Below, piece by piece: positions 54,741 to 64,000 of a stretch of 64,000 nucleotides of DNA (its first letter is position 1; each line of letters begins with the position of its first letter). The position numbers and the translations under genes are program-made. This DNA comes from an uncultured Bacteroidales bacterium (lineage in GTDB: Bacteria > Bacteroidota > Bacteroidia > Bacteroidales > WCHB1-69), in NCBI GenBank assembly GCA_900316305.1, contig ONCM01000003.1, positions 1-64,000 of the forward strand, read 5' to 3'. The notes beneath the pieces were generated by a model. The model did not search any database and was not told the origin of the DNA. It was given only the letters and a program-made list of their open reading frames with translations.

Positions 54741-55835
54741 ATGAAGCGGAGTCTCATTATAGGAATCTTATTGTTTACAGTCGGCGGGATGTCCTCAATG
54801 GCACAAACCGGCGGTAAATACATATATAACTTCCTGAACCTCAGTTATTCTTCAAGACTGATGGGATTGGGAGGCAATCTGATTTCCGTTCACGATGACG
54901 ACCCGACGCTGATGCTGACCAACCCGTCATACGTCAGCGACCGCCACCATAATCAGCTGGCATTGAACTTCACCGACTACTTCACCACCAGCAACGCCAT
55001 GTCCGCAGTCTATTCGCACACCTTCAACAAGGCGGGCAGTTTTTCGGCTGGTGTATGCGCCCTCACCTACGGCTCATTCCGGGGAGCGGACGAAAACGGC
55101 ATTGAAACCGGCAAGTTCACCGCCGGCGACTACGCCCTTTTCATTGGCTGGGGCCGCGAACTCTCCAACCATTTCGCCGTTGGCGCGAACCTCAAAACCA
55201 TCTTCAGCCATTACGATGCCTATTATTCCGCCGGACTGGCCGTGGATGTCGCCGGCAGCTATTTTGACACCGCTAGCAATCTGTCTCTCACATTGTTGTT
55301 TAAGAATATTGGCGGCCCAGTGAAATCTTACGCTCCAGGCAATTTCGAAAATCTGCCTTTTGACATCCAATTCGCGCTGTCACAACGGCTGAAACACGTC
55401 CCCATCCGCTACCACATCTCCCTCCACTCCCTCTACCGCTGGAACATGAACTATTACGGCCAAGACAATCCTTTCATCAGCACCGATGCCATCACCGGCG
55501 AACCGCAATACCCCTCCAAGATAGCGCAATTTGCGGACAACTTCTTCCGCCATTTCGTCATCGGCTTGGAATTGGAACCCATCAAGTATTTCTCCATACA
55601 GGTGGCTTACAATCATAATGTCCACCAGGAAATGCGCGTAATTTCCCGAAAGTCTTTGGCAGGTTTTTCATACGGTATCCGACTGAACATCAAAGGTATA
55701 AGAGTTGGTTTCTCCCGACTCCACTACGCTATCGGCGCTACTCCGAACTGTTTTGATCTCGCCCTCGACTTTGAGGAATTGGCCAAGAACAGCAAAGAGA
55801 AAAAAGCAAAAAAATTAGAACGAATCACCCCTTAA
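54741..55835 (+). CDS. porQ: Type IX secretion system protein PorQ
   Basis: 364 residues. Signal peptide to about residue 21. KYIYNFLNLSYSSRLMGLGG, NLISVHDDDPTLMLTNPSYV is the conserved N-terminus of PorQ, an outer-membrane barrel related to PorV/FadL. The middle is a 14-strand-like barrel and the end is Lys-rich (ELAKNSKEKKAKKLERI). PorQ takes part in attaching or releasing CTD proteins at the surface, which fits the CTD proteins in the window. 2 bp before the aminotransferase gene. Confidence 0.85.
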   Translation: MKRSLIIGILLFTVGGMSSMAQTGGKYIYNFLNLSYSSRLMGLGGNLISVHDDDPTLMLTNPSYVSDRHHNQLALNFTDYFTTSNAMSAVYSHTFNKAGSFSAGVCALTYGSFRGADENGIETGKFTAGDYALFIGWGRELSNHFAVGANLKTIFSHYDAYYSAGLAVDVAGSYFDTASNLSLTLLFKNIGGPVKSYAPGNFENLPFDIQFALSQRLKHVPIRYHISLHSLYRWNMNYYGQDNPFISTDAITGEPQYPSKIAQFADNFFRHFVIGLELEPIKYFSIQVAYNHNVHQEMRVISRKSLAGFSYGIRLNIKGIRVGFSRLHYAIGATPNCFDLALDFEELAKNSKEKKAKKLERITP

Positions 55836-55837
55836 CA

Positions 55838-57049
55838 ATGAATATACCCTTTTCACCGCCTCATATCGATGACGCGATCATCGAAGAAGTCGTCTCCGCG
55901 CTCCGCTCTGGATGGATCACCACTGGACCGCGCACCAAACTCTTTGAACAGAAACTGGCAGAATACTGCGGTATCCAACATGTCGAATGCGTCAACTCCG
56001 CTTCCGCCGGCATGGAGCTCGCCCTTCGCTGGTTCGGTATCGGGCCCGACGATGAGGTGATCGTCCCCGCCTACACCTACACCGCCACCGCCGAAGTGGT
56101 GCTGCACTGCGGTGCCAAACTGGTTCTCGTCGATGTGAATGATGACCTGCTCATCGACGTGGACAAGGTTCGACAAGCCATCACCCCTAAAACCAAGGTG
56201 ATTATGCCGGTGGATATCGTCGGCTTGCCTTGTGATTACCAAGAAATTCTTGATTTGGTGAACGAGCCGGAAATTCGGAAACTGTTTCGTCCAGCCAACG
56301 ACTGCCAAAGCACGCTGGGACGCATCCTGATTCTGGCCGATGCAGCCCACTCCCTCGGCGCTTACTACCAAGGAAAACACACTGGTGCCGTGGCCGATAT
56401 CTCCGTCTTCTCCTTTCACGCGGTCAAAAACCTGACCACGGCAGAAGGCGGTGCCATCTGCCTCAACCTGCCCGAAACCTTCCACTCCGAGAGCATCAAG
56501 AAAGATTTCAACACGCTCTCCCTGCATGGCCAAACTAAAGACGCCTTCACGAAAACGAAAGCCGGAGCCTGGCGCTACGATGTCTGCACCATCGGCTACA
56601 AATGCAATATGACCGACGTGGCCGCTGCCATGGGTTTGGTGGAACTGGCACGCTATGACCAAAACATCCTACCTAAACGAAAGAAAATCTTTGACGCTTA
56701 TAATCAAGCATTTGCGAATGACCCACGCTTCCGTGTGCCCACATACGTCACACCGACGAAACAATCTTCGTACCACGTGTTCACGTTACGGGTAAACCAT
56801 ATCACGGAAGAACAGCGCGACTTAATAATTGTGAAGATGGCTGAAAATGGGGTGGCCGCCAATGTACATTTCATTCCGCTGCCCATGCTGACCGCTTATA
56901 AGTCGTTAGGATTCAATATTCAAGACTATCCTAACGCCTATCGCCAATATGCTTGCGAAATCAGTCTGCCTGTCTATTACGACCTCAGCGACGAGCAGGT
57001 CAACGAAGTGATTCGCGTACTGAAAGCCGCCGTTTCGGAAGTATTATAA
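55838..57049 (+). CDS. DegT/DnrJ/EryC1-family PLP aminotransferase (PorR-like)
   Basis: 403 residues. IPFSPPHIDDAIIEEVVSAL and SGWITTGPRTKLFEQKLAEY open it; VNSASAGMELALRW binds the cofactor phosphate, and FSFHAVKNLTTAEGGAICL holds the PLP Lys. The family transfers amino groups to nucleotide-linked keto sugars. In Porphyromonas gingivalis the related PorR is needed for A-LPS, to which CTD proteins are linked; tight coupling with porQ here (2 bp) supports a like role. A loop at about 145-165 (RPANDCQSTLGR) is longer than usual. Confidence 0.85.
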   Translation: MNIPFSPPHIDDAIIEEVVSALRSGWITTGPRTKLFEQKLAEYCGIQHVECVNSASAGMELALRWFGIGPDDEVIVPAYTYTATAEVVLHCGAKLVLVDVNDDLLIDVDKVRQAITPKTKVIMPVDIVGLPCDYQEILDLVNEPEIRKLFRPANDCQSTLGRILILADAAHSLGAYYQGKHTGAVADISVFSFHAVKNLTTAEGGAICLNLPETFHSESIKKDFNTLSLHGQTKDAFTKTKAGAWRYDVCTIGYKCNMTDVAAAMGLVELARYDQNILPKRKKIFDAYNQAFANDPRFRVPTYVTPTKQSSYHVFTLRVNHITEEQRDLIIVKMAENGVAANVHFIPLPMLTAYKSLGFNIQDYPNAYRQYACEISLPVYYDLSDEQVNEVIRVLKAAVSEVL

Positions 57050-57628
57050 GTTGTACCATTCGGGGTGGGCGTGAGGCTTGTCCTCCAAATTGAACTGCCC
57101 CTTGCGATAACCCTCAAGGCCATAATATTGCGCCTGGATTTCCTGAATGTCCTTCTCGTAATCGCCCGTCGGCTCAAAAATGGACATGATGCCGCACGTG
57201 CGCGTCTTGTAATCGATATAGCCCAAACTGATCGGCACACCGGCCTCCATCGCTATCTGGTAAAATCCGCGTTTCCACTTCTCTACCCTCTTGCGAGTGC
57301 CTTCCGGACAGATAATCAACGTGATACGGTCACGTTCCTTGATGATATTGGCGGCATAGTCCACGAAATTCCGAGCATGTTTCCGATCCACAGGAATGCC
57401 TCCTAACTTCTTCAGTATCAGATTCAACGGGAAGAAGAAAAACTCCTTCTTGATGATGGTGCTGGCATGCAAGTCATAATACTGCATGGCCGACAATCCA
57501 ATGATGAAATCCATCAATGAGGTGTGTGGCGCCATCATCAGAACGCTTTTGGGAAGGGTGCCTTCCGGTCTAGGGTAGGGAATGGGTTTCAAACGATATA
57601 CGTATTTGAAAAGGAACGTGCTAATCAT
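57044..57628 (-). CDS. PlsC-family acyltransferase
   Basis: 194 residues. MMAPHTSLMDFIIGLSAM carries the H-x4-D motif, LGGIPVDRKHARNFVDYAAN the second block (G-x-I-x-V-D-R), ICPEGTRKRVEKWKRGFYQI the E-G-T-R block and EAGVPISLGYIDY the fourth. Family members acylate lysophosphatidate or related lipids at the inner membrane. It overlaps the convergent aminotransferase by 6 bp and the upstream ldcA by 8 bp. Confidence 0.88.
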   Translation of the reverse strand: MISTFLFKYVYRLKPIPYPRPEGTLPKSVLMMAPHTSLMDFIIGLSAMQYYDLHASTIIKKEFFFFPLNLILKKLGGIPVDRKHARNFVDYAANIIKERDRITLIICPEGTRKRVEKWKRGFYQIAMEAGVPISLGYIDYKTRTCGIMSIFEPTGDYEKDIQEIQAQYYGLEGYRKGQFNLEDKPHAHPEWYNL

Positions 57629-58535
57629 GATTCAAACTATTGATTATAAACTTATTATCTTGAAAATAGCCCTCGATTTTACATCCGCAACGAAGGGCGC
57701 GGTTATCGGCCAAATGACCGGCAGGCACATTGAACACCACCGGACAGTCCAAATCCTGACAATAGTCGGCGACAATCTCTTCGGCCGTCTTTCCGAAAGG
57801 AATCGTGTTGTCATGCATATCACTCAAATGCCCGACCAACAATGCTTTGATATGCGAAAACTTCCCGCTACGCTTCAAATTGAGCACCATACGGTCGATA
57901 TGATAGAGATATTCGTCTAAATCTTCGAAAAAGAGGACTTTATCCGTTGTATCCACATCCGACGGGGAACCCATCAACGAATAGAGCATGGAAAGGTTGC
58001 CTCCTGTCAAGGTTCCGGAAAACTCCCCAAGACGTGACAAAGGGTGATTTTCCAACTCGTAAATCAAATCTTGACCCTTAATGGCCGACAAAAAACTCTG
58101 AGCAGCAAAGCTTTGCAATCTTTCATCCGTGATATTGATGGGCATCGTGGCATGAATCGTGGCCGTATTCAGATGCCGCTGAATATGACTGTGGAAAACG
58201 GTGATGTCGCTATAACCGCATATCCATTTCGGATGCTGACGAAAGTGGGTGAAATTCAATCGGTCGATGATACGGGCAGAACCATAACCCCCTCTGACAC
58301 ACCAAATTAATTTCACATCATCGTTGTCCAACAGACTTTGGAAATAGTCGGCTCGCACCTGGTCACTGCCTGCAAACTGGTGCTCCTCGGCGAAAAGTCT
58401 ATCGTCATAAAAAACGTTAAAACCCTCGCTTTTGAGCCAATTTTCAGCGGGTAGAATTTCCTGTTCGGAAATCTTACGGGCGGGGGCGGCCAACGCCACC
58501 GTATCGCCAGGAACCAGATATGGAGGTATGATCAT
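57621..58535 (-). CDS. ldcA: LD-carboxypeptidase (muramoyltetrapeptide carboxypeptidase)
   Basis: 304 residues. CVRGGYGSARIIDRLN holds the nucleophile Ser, and FFEDLDEYLYHIDRM and FNVPAGHLADNRALRCG the catalytic Glu and His of peptidase family S66. It removes the terminal D-Ala from tetrapeptides in wall recycling, a link to anmK at the left end. Overlaps the SDR gene upstream by 4 bp. Confidence 0.92.
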   Translation of the reverse strand: MIIPPYLVPGDTVALAAPARKISEQEILPAENWLKSEGFNVFYDDRLFAEEHQFAGSDQVRADYFQSLLDNDDVKLIWCVRGGYGSARIIDRLNFTHFRQHPKWICGYSDITVFHSHIQRHLNTATIHATMPINITDERLQSFAAQSFLSAIKGQDLIYELENHPLSRLGEFSGTLTGGNLSMLYSLMGSPSDVDTTDKVLFFEDLDEYLYHIDRMVLNLKRSGKFSHIKALLVGHLSDMHDNTIPFGKTAEEIVADYCQDLDCPVVFNVPAGHLADNRALRCGCKIEGYFQDNKFIINSLNHD

Positions 58536-59386
58536 AAGGCAATATGGTTTTCAGCAAGAATCTGCAACGTCAACTCTCTCAACAATTTACGCTGTTCTGT
58601 ATTCCGGTAAAAACGTTTTTTATGTGGAGCTGGTTTGCAATTCTTGAAAATTCTTCCCGTAACATTCTGATATTGAGGATCTATAGCGGCCGCTAACATC
58701 GTGGCGGCACCCTGTTCCGGCGTGTTGATCAACGGACGGAAAATCCAATCGCACAACGTATCGACCACTTTGTTATCCATCCGTATAATGTTGGTACTCA
58801 CGATAAAAGGATCGGCAACATTGAAACAGATACCCTCTTCCTTCCACGCTTCAGAAGCGTCCAGCATAAAGTAGTAGAGCCCAAGTTTGGAATTGGCGTA
58901 CGCCTTGAAACGGTCGTATTCCCGCTGCGTCTTCGGAGTAAACATCTCCGGGGTGATTTTGGCAATCATATAGGAAAGGGAAATCATACTGACGATGCGG
59001 GTCCCTTTCCCCATAATCGGATGCAACAGATTCGTTAATGTGTAGTGTCCCAGATAGTTGACAGCCATCGTGTATTCAATGTTGTTGACACTGGTTTTGG
59101 CATGGCTGGGCAGCACTCCGGCATTGTTGAGCAAAATCTGCAAAGAGGGGAAACGGCTCTTCACCTCATCGGCAAAACGCACAATATCCGACAAATTGCC
59201 GAGATCCAGCGACATAACATGGAACGTACCGCCCGTCTCCTTGCGAATTTCCTCCATCACGGGTTGCGCGGCAGCCTCGTCAATGCAGGCCATAATCACC
59301 TCATAACCCGCCTTGGCCAACTCCCGAACGTGAATCCGGCCCATCCCTCCATCAGCACCTGTCACTAATGCGACTCCTCTGCTCAT
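58532..59386 (-). CDS. Short-chain dehydrogenase/reductase
   Basis: 284 residues. ALVTGADGGMGRIHVRELAK is the T-G-x3-G-x-G nucleotide loop, NNAGVLP and the YANSK (Y-x3-K) catalytic pair follow. The C-terminal part is basic (KKRFYRNTEQRKLL). Substrate unknown. It heads an overlapping SDR-ldcA-acyltransferase run, suggesting envelope lipid or wall metabolism. Confidence 0.88.
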   Translation of the reverse strand: MSRGVALVTGADGGMGRIHVRELAKAGYEVIMACIDEAAAQPVMEEIRKETGGTFHVMSLDLGNLSDIVRFADEVKSRFPSLQILLNNAGVLPSHAKTSVNNIEYTMAVNYLGHYTLTNLLHPIMGKGTRIVSMISLSYMIAKITPEMFTPKTQREYDRFKAYANSKLGLYYFMLDASEAWKEEGICFNVADPFIVSTNIIRMDNKVVDTLCDWIFRPLINTPEQGAATMLAAAIDPQYQNVTGRIFKNCKPAPHKKRFYRNTEQRKLLRELTLQILAENHIAL

Positions 59387-59422
59387 CCTACTCTCTTTAA
59401 CAATTATTAACCGAAATAAAAG

Positions 59423-59668
59423 CTAATTTTCCTTACACAGTACAACATGGTGGACATGTCTTACAGAATCCATGTCAAAAGTCTCATCTTTGTTGAAGGA
59501 TTCGCAATCGCCACGCGTGAAATTGTTCACTGTATCGATCTCATTGCTTATGATACTGTCATTCAACGTAACCACATTGGTGGAAATACAATTGCATTCC
59601 TTCATTCCACAAGAAGCAAAGCATAAAATGCCTGCAATTGTGCATAAAATAACGGCTATTTTTTTCAT
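59423..59668 (-). CDS. Small lipoprotein
   Basis: 81 residues from MKKIAVILCTIAGILCFASC with lipobox FASC, then Cys-rich GMKECNCIS and a polar Asn/Asp-rich tail ending HVHHVVLCKEN. Four Cys in the mature part could form disulfides. No family recognised. 11 bp after sufE on the same strand. Confidence 0.6.
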   Translation of the reverse strand: MKKIAVILCTIAGILCFASCGMKECNCISTNVVTLNDSIISNEIDTVNNFTRGDCESFNKDETFDMDSVRHVHHVVLCKEN

Positions 59669-59679
59669 TCTCTTAAAGT

Positions 59680-60105
59680 TTAGGCTTCTTTTGCAGTACA
59701 TGCCAACGCATATAACTTGATTTGTTTGATCATGGAGGCCAATCCGTTGGATCGGGTGGGGGAGAGGTGGTTTTTGAGTCCGATAGCATCCAGATAGGAC
59801 AAATCGTTGTCGAGAATCTCCTGCGGGGTATGTCCTGACAGCACTCTAATCAACAGATTGACAATACCTTTCGTGATAATAGCATCGCTATCAGCGGAAA
59901 AATAGAGTTTGCCATCCTTGTATTCCGGATGCAACCACACCTGTGACTGGCAACCGCTGATCAAAAATTCCTCCGTTTTGAACTGCGGATCAATCATCGG
60001 CAAATCCTTCCCTAACTCTATTATATAATTGTATTTGTCCATCCAGTCATCGAACATTTCGAACTCCTGGATTAACTCTTCTTCCTTTTCTTTCATCGTA
60101 TTCAT
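59680..60105 (-). CDS. sufE: Fe-S cluster assembly protein SufE
   Basis: 141 residues from MNTMKEKEEELIQEFEMFDD. YIIELGKDLPMIDPQFKTEE and FLISGCQSQVWLHPEYKDGK carry the SufE fold and its persulfide-accepting Cys; LPTRSNGLASMI-like LSPTRSNGLASMIKQI closes it. It takes sulfur from the cysteine desulfurase SufS. A -7 box (TATTTTTGC, 60153-60161) lies 48 bp upstream. Confidence 0.93.
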   Translation of the reverse strand: MNTMKEKEEELIQEFEMFDDWMDKYNYIIELGKDLPMIDPQFKTEEFLISGCQSQVWLHPEYKDGKLYFSADSDAIITKGIVNLLIRVLSGHTPQEILDNDLSYLDAIGLKNHLSPTRSNGLASMIKQIKLYALACTAKEA

Positions 60106-60183
60106 AACCAATATCCTTTATTTGAGCAACTTACGTAATTACAAACTATGCCGCAAAAATAATAAAAAGGTCGAATCAACGGG

Positions 60184-62208
60184 TTAATATTCCCGAATGC
60201 GGTTTTCAATCTCTATGATGACATCCCGGCACTGCGCGGCAAGATCAAAATCGAGCTCCTTCACGGCCTTGTCCATCTTCTTCCGTAACTCTTTCTTCTT
60301 CTTCTCCAGCTGCTCCACGTTGTACATGGACATATCTTCCGCCACAGACGGCAATTTCTTCTCTTTCTGCACATATTGTCCGACACTTTTCTTGGCTTTT
60401 CCATTCTCGCCAGACATGCCCGTAAGCAACATCTCATCGGATTTCACCACTCCTTTTGGGGTAATATGATGCAACTCATTGTAGGCTATCTGTTTGGAAC
60501 GGCGACGGTTAGTCTCATCGATGGTCGCCTGCATCGATTTGGTGATCTTGTTGGCATAAAAGATCACCCGCCCGTTCACGTGACGCGCAGCACGACCGGC
60601 CGTCTGCGTCAGCGAGCGCACATTGCGCAGGAAACCCTCCTTGTCGGCGTCCATGATGGCCACCAAGGAGACCTCCGGCAAGTCAAGACCTTCTCTCAAC
60701 AAGTTGACACCTACTAACACGTCAATGGCACCGGCACGCAGGTTCTGCAGAATCTCCACCCGATCCAACGTTTCCACATCTGAATGGATGTAACAGGCTC
60801 TGATTCCGATATTTATGAGGTAAGTGTTCAACTCTTCGGCCATGCGCTTGGTCAATGTCGTCACTAGCACACGCTCGCCTTTATCCACTGTATCCTCAAT
60901 CTCATTGAGCAGATCATCAACCTGATTGGTCGCGGGTCGTACTTCAATAGGCGGATCCAACAGTCCCGTGGGCCGTACCACCTGCTCCACCACGATGCCG
61001 CCCGACTGCTCCAATTCATAGTCTGCTGGCGTGGCACTCATGTAAATGGTCTGCCCGACCAGTGCCTCGAATTCGTCGAACTTCAACGGTCGGTTGTCCA
61101 AAGCCGCGGGCAATCGGAATCCGTACTCCACAAGGTTGATTTTACGGGAACGGTCACCGCCATACATAGCTCCGATTTGCGGCACCGTGACGTGACTTTC
61201 GTCAATTACCAGCACAAAATCGTCAGGGAAAAAGTCCAAAATGCAGAACGGCCGCATCCCCGGTTCGCGCTTGTCAAAATAGCGCGAATAGTTCTCAATG
61301 CCTGAGCAGTATCCCAACTCCTTCATCATCTCGATATCATACGTCACACGATCTTCCAACCGTTTGGCTTCCAAATGTTTACCGATGGATTTGAAGTAGT
61401 CGCGCTGCTCACCCAAATCTAGCGTGATTTGGTTAATGGCCTCATTCATGGTCTGTTGTGTCGTGACAAAAATGCTGGCGGGATAAATGACAATGTTCTC
61501 CTCTTTGGTGATGACCCCGCCTGTGGCCGCTTCAATAACAGCCAATGACTCAATCTCATCGTCCCAAAAGATAATGCGATAGGCGTGTTCGCTATAGGGC
61601 GGGAAAATATCCACCGTATCACCCTTCACGCGGAATTGTCCGCCCTGCAAATCAAGTTCCGTACGAGAATAAAGACTGGACACGAACTTGAGTAACAACG
61701 CGTTACGGTCAATTTTCATCCCCGTATGCAGATGAATCACGTTTTTGGAAAAGTCCTCTGGATTGCCAATACCGTAAATACAAGATACTGAAGCAACTAC
61801 AATCACATCGCGGCGACCTGACATCAGCGCAGCCGTCGTATGCAGCCGCAATTTCTCAATCTCATCGTTGATGGACAGATCCTTTTCAATATAAGTATTA
61901 GTGGTCGGGATATAGGCTTCAGGCTGGTAATAATCGTAGTAAGAAACGTAGTATTCTACCGCATTTTCCGGGAAAAACTGCTTAAACTCACTGTAAAGCT
62001 GCGCAGCGAGAGTCTTGTTGTGACTCAAAACCAATGCCGGACGATTCACCTGGTTCAGCACATTGGCTATGGTGAATGTCTTGCCCGATCCTGTGACTCC
62101 AAGCAACGTCTGCGCCTTGTCGCCACGGTTCAACCCCGCCACCAACTGTTTGATGGCCTCCGGCTGGTCGCCCGACGGTTCGTAGGAAGATACGAGTTTA
62201 TAATTCAT
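60184..62208 (-). CDS. uvrB: Excinuclease ABC subunit B
   Basis: 674 residues. LLGVTGSGKTFTIANVLNQV (Walker A), the beta-hairpin VEYYVSYYDYYQPEAYIPTT, DESHVTVPQIGAMY (Walker B region), the helicase block VGVNLLREGLDLPEVSLVAI and QTAGRAARHVNG, and a C-terminal UVR motif (KKELRKKMDKAVKELDFDLA). It verifies damage and loads UvrC in nucleotide-excision repair. Full length. Confidence 0.97.
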   Translation of the reverse strand: MNYKLVSSYEPSGDQPEAIKQLVAGLNRGDKAQTLLGVTGSGKTFTIANVLNQVNRPALVLSHNKTLAAQLYSEFKQFFPENAVEYYVSYYDYYQPEAYIPTTNTYIEKDLSINDEIEKLRLHTTAALMSGRRDVIVVASVSCIYGIGNPEDFSKNVIHLHTGMKIDRNALLLKFVSSLYSRTELDLQGGQFRVKGDTVDIFPPYSEHAYRIIFWDDEIESLAVIEAATGGVITKEENIVIYPASIFVTTQQTMNEAINQITLDLGEQRDYFKSIGKHLEAKRLEDRVTYDIEMMKELGYCSGIENYSRYFDKREPGMRPFCILDFFPDDFVLVIDESHVTVPQIGAMYGGDRSRKINLVEYGFRLPAALDNRPLKFDEFEALVGQTIYMSATPADYELEQSGGIVVEQVVRPTGLLDPPIEVRPATNQVDDLLNEIEDTVDKGERVLVTTLTKRMAEELNTYLINIGIRACYIHSDVETLDRVEILQNLRAGAIDVLVGVNLLREGLDLPEVSLVAIMDADKEGFLRNVRSLTQTAGRAARHVNGRVIFYANKITKSMQATIDETNRRRSKQIAYNELHHITPKGVVKSDEMLLTGMSGENGKAKKSVGQYVQKEKKLPSVAEDMSMYNVEQLEKKKKELRKKMDKAVKELDFDLAAQCRDVIIEIENRIREY

Positions 62209-62235
62209 ATTGCCTGTTGCCTAATTACCAAAAAC

Positions 62236-62270
62236 AACAAAACGCCGATTAAGAAAACCGGCGTTTTGTT
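62236..62270 (-). terminator. Terminator of the barrel protein gene
   Basis: AACAAAACGCCG / CGGCGTTTTGTT stem with about a 10-nt loop and T runs on both strands. Confidence 0.82.
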
Positions 62271-62291
62271 TAATTCTTTGCAAAATAACTA

Positions 62292-62849
62292 TTAGTGGAA
62301 TCTGTAACGAAGACCAACGCCGAAGTTGTAAAGACCACCGAGAACAGCATCGCGTCTCGTGTAGTAGGGATTCACCATACCCATTACATTGATCATCGGA
62401 CGCCAGTCAACAGTAAGGTTCAACGGAATACCGAATTCCCATTCGAAACCAATTTGACCACCGACATTCAAGCGGAAAGGCATATAAGGCGCATCATAAT
62501 AATAATCATCGTAAATTAAACCGTCATAAATAGAACCTTTTCTGCTGAAATGTCCATATCCGGCACCATAACCAAAACCAACGCCAACTGCGGGACCCAC
62601 AAACCAATTCCAAATACCTTTAATATTAAATGTCCAATCAAAAGCAGCAGTTGCATTCAATGATGTGAAACCAGTCCACATATCACCTATGCCAGCTGTC
62701 AAATCCATGTACATTCCATCATTAAGGGAGTGCTGATAAGAAAATTCTTCATAGTTCCAACCCAAACGGCCACCGATGGCGCGCGGTTGTGCGAACGCAA
62801 CACTTGCAACTGCAAGCATAATAACCATTGTTGTAAAAATCTTTTTCAT
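62292..62849 (-). CDS. Outer-membrane beta-barrel protein
   Basis: 185 residues from MKKIFTTMVIMLAVASVAFA; the longer frame is rejected as the -7 box (TAATTTTGC, 62884-62892) lies within it. IGGRLGWNYEEFSYQHSL, ATAAFDWTFNIKGIWNWFVG, GPAVGVGFGYGAGYGHFSR, RLNVGGQIGFEWEFGIPLNL and a final YNFGVGLRYRFH are barrel strands of the OmpW/opacity-protein type, ending in Phe-His. Role unknown; single-gene unit. Confidence 0.75.
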   Translation of the reverse strand: MKKIFTTMVIMLAVASVAFAQPRAIGGRLGWNYEEFSYQHSLNDGMYMDLTAGIGDMWTGFTSLNATAAFDWTFNIKGIWNWFVGPAVGVGFGYGAGYGHFSRKGSIYDGLIYDDYYYDAPYMPFRLNVGGQIGFEWEFGIPLNLTVDWRPMINVMGMVNPYYTRRDAVLGGLYNFGVGLRYRFH

Positions 62850-63008
62850 ACTTTTGGTTTTTAAGTGATTAATTTTTGAAAGTGCAAAATTAGCTTTTTT
62901 TAACATTTTCAATTCCTGAAGAATAATTTAGTTATAAACAGGTCAATATTCATAACTCACCCCTTATTGAACCGTGTAACCATCTAACAGTATAACCTAA
63001 AAAATTCT

Positions 63009-63017
63009 ATCTTTGCA
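63009..63017 (+). promoter_or_regulatory. Promoter -7 box for metG
   Basis: TATCTTTGC 43 bp before the metG start. Confidence 0.7.
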
Positions 63018-63060
63018 CTTTTCAACTTATCAAAACAATAACCACTAAAATACTGATAAT

Positions 63061-64000
63061 ATGAAAGATATAAAACGTTACACCATTACTTCCGCGCTGC
63101 CATACGCCAATGGTCCCGTGCATATCGGACACCTCGCCGGCGTGTATGTGCCCGCTGACATCTACGTACGCTACCTGCGCAACAACGGCAAGGAAGTGCT
63201 CTTCATCGGTGGCTCCGACGAACACGGCGTACCCATTACCATCAAGGCCCGCAAAGAAGGCGTGACCCCACAAGATATTGTCGATCGCTACCATGCCATT
63301 ATCAAGAAATCTTTCGAAGACCTCGGCATCTCGTTCGATATTTACTCCCGCACGTCAAATCCCACGCACCACGAAACAGCCGCTGAATATTTCAAATATC
63401 TGTATGATCACGGCAAACTGATTGAAAAAACATCCCAACAATACTATGACGAGGAAGCACACGAGTTCCTTGCCGACCGCTACATCACTGGTACTTGTCC
63501 ACACTGCAACAACGAGCACGCTTACGGCGACCAATGCGAAGCTTGCGGTACCTCCCTCAGTGCCACAGACTTAATCAATCCGAAGTCAGCACTCAGCGGC
63601 AACACGCCTGTACTGAAAGAGACCAAACACTGGTATCTTCCTCTGAATGAATATGATGGATGGTTGAGAGAATGGATTCTGCAAGGACATAAAGCTGATT
63701 GGAGACCGACCGTTTATGGTCAGTGTAAGTCATGGATTGAGCAAGGTCTGCAGCCTCGTGCCGTCACCCGCGACCTCTCCTGGGGTGTGAAAGTCCCGCT
63801 GGAAAACGCTGAAGGCAAGGTACTCTACGTCTGGTTCGATGCTCCAATCGGTTATATTTCAGCCACTAAGGAATGGGCTAAGGCGCACAATACCGATTGG
63901 AAACCGTGGTGGCAGGATGAAAGCTCTAAACTGGTGCACTTCATCGGTAAGGACAATATTGTCTTCCACTGCATCATCTTCCCTTGCATGTTGAAAGCGC
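63061..64000 (+). CDS. metG: Methionyl-tRNA synthetase, N-terminal part
   Basis: Runs off the right edge; about 313 residues seen. [20 protein letters not shown] holds the HIGH signature; [12 protein letters not shown] is the next conserved block; [20 protein letters not shown] is the zinc knuckle of the long-type enzyme; [19 protein letters not shown] and [16 protein letters not shown] complete the catalytic core seen. The KMSKS loop and anticodon domain lie outside. It charges tRNA-Met. Confidence 0.97.
   Translation, partial: MKDIKRYTITSALPYANGPVHIGHLAGVYVPADIYVRYLRNNGKEVLFIGGSDEHGVPITIKARKEGVTPQDIVDRYHAIIKKSFEDLGISFDIYSRTSNPTHHETAAEYFKYLYDHGKLIEKTSQQYYDEEAHEFLADRYITGTCPHCNNEHAYGDQCEACGTSLSATDLINPKSALSGNTPVLKETKHWYLPLNEYDGWLREWILQGHKADWRPTVYGQCKSWIEQGLQPRAVTRDLSWGVKVPLENAEGKVLYVWFDAPIGYISATKEWAKAHNTDWKPWWQDESSKLVHFIGKDNIVFHCIIFPCMLKA

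Overview
The window is a piece of a Bacteroidales chromosome. Three things in the sequence support this. Promoters follow the Bacteroidetes pattern (TAnnTTTGC close to starts). Several large secreted proteins end in type IX secretion (T9SS) C-terminal sorting domains with Lys-rich tails, and a PorQ-like gene is present. The family content is also typical: glycine-lipid acyltransferases, a BtuG-like beta-propeller lipoprotein, and many small lipoproteins. It looks like a free-living or host-associated anaerobe that scavenges vitamin B12; the genus cannot be read from the sequence alone.

Layout. 0-5 kb: start of guaA, a broken TonB-domain gene, a ParE-type toxin-antitoxin pair, murF-anmK and a HAD phosphatase. 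5-9.9 kb: a large OmpA/TPR lipoprotein, a cobalamin-riboswitch-controlled BtuG-like lipoprotein and guanine deaminase. 10-14.5 kb: a probable metal cluster (ZIP transporter, outer-membrane barrel, TonB-dependent receptor, His-rich small protein) whose two divergent promoter regions share a 63-bp near-identical module. 14.5-19.2 kb: accessory DNA with gene remnants, two more small two-gene modules, lipoproteins and an 80-bp hairpin repeat. 19.3-22.8 kb: glsA-glsB for glycine lipids, a K+ channel and MarC.

22.9-31.8 kb is the most distinctive region. Two cobalamin riboswitches drive T9SS-exported surface proteins that share a roughly 130-residue repeat domain, one of them 1752 residues long. 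A third T9SS protein follows, whose leader looks like a riboswitch leader with the aptamer deleted. Together with the BtuG-like gene this suggests a B12-responsive set of surface proteins, probably for corrinoid capture. 31.9-37.3 kb is an AT-richer unit: a candidate structured RNA with its own promoter and terminator, two secreted proteins and a C10 (streptopain-like) protease with a T9SS domain. It is followed by a non-coding stretch with nested inverted repeats.

37.8-64 kb is mostly housekeeping: a frameshifted solute-binding lipoprotein, pyrG, an MFS transporter, a MenA-like prenyltransferase, tRNA-Glu, nfo, purM, queA, pepT and tRNA-Arg. After these come a pdxA-coaX-OMP-TPR-lptC series, porQ with a sugar aminotransferase, an acyltransferase-ldcA-SDR set, sufE, uvrB, a barrel protein and the start of metG. 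A palindromic element with GTAGAGACG/CGTCTCTAC arms recurs at five sites here and in guanine deaminase, where it is translated in frame.
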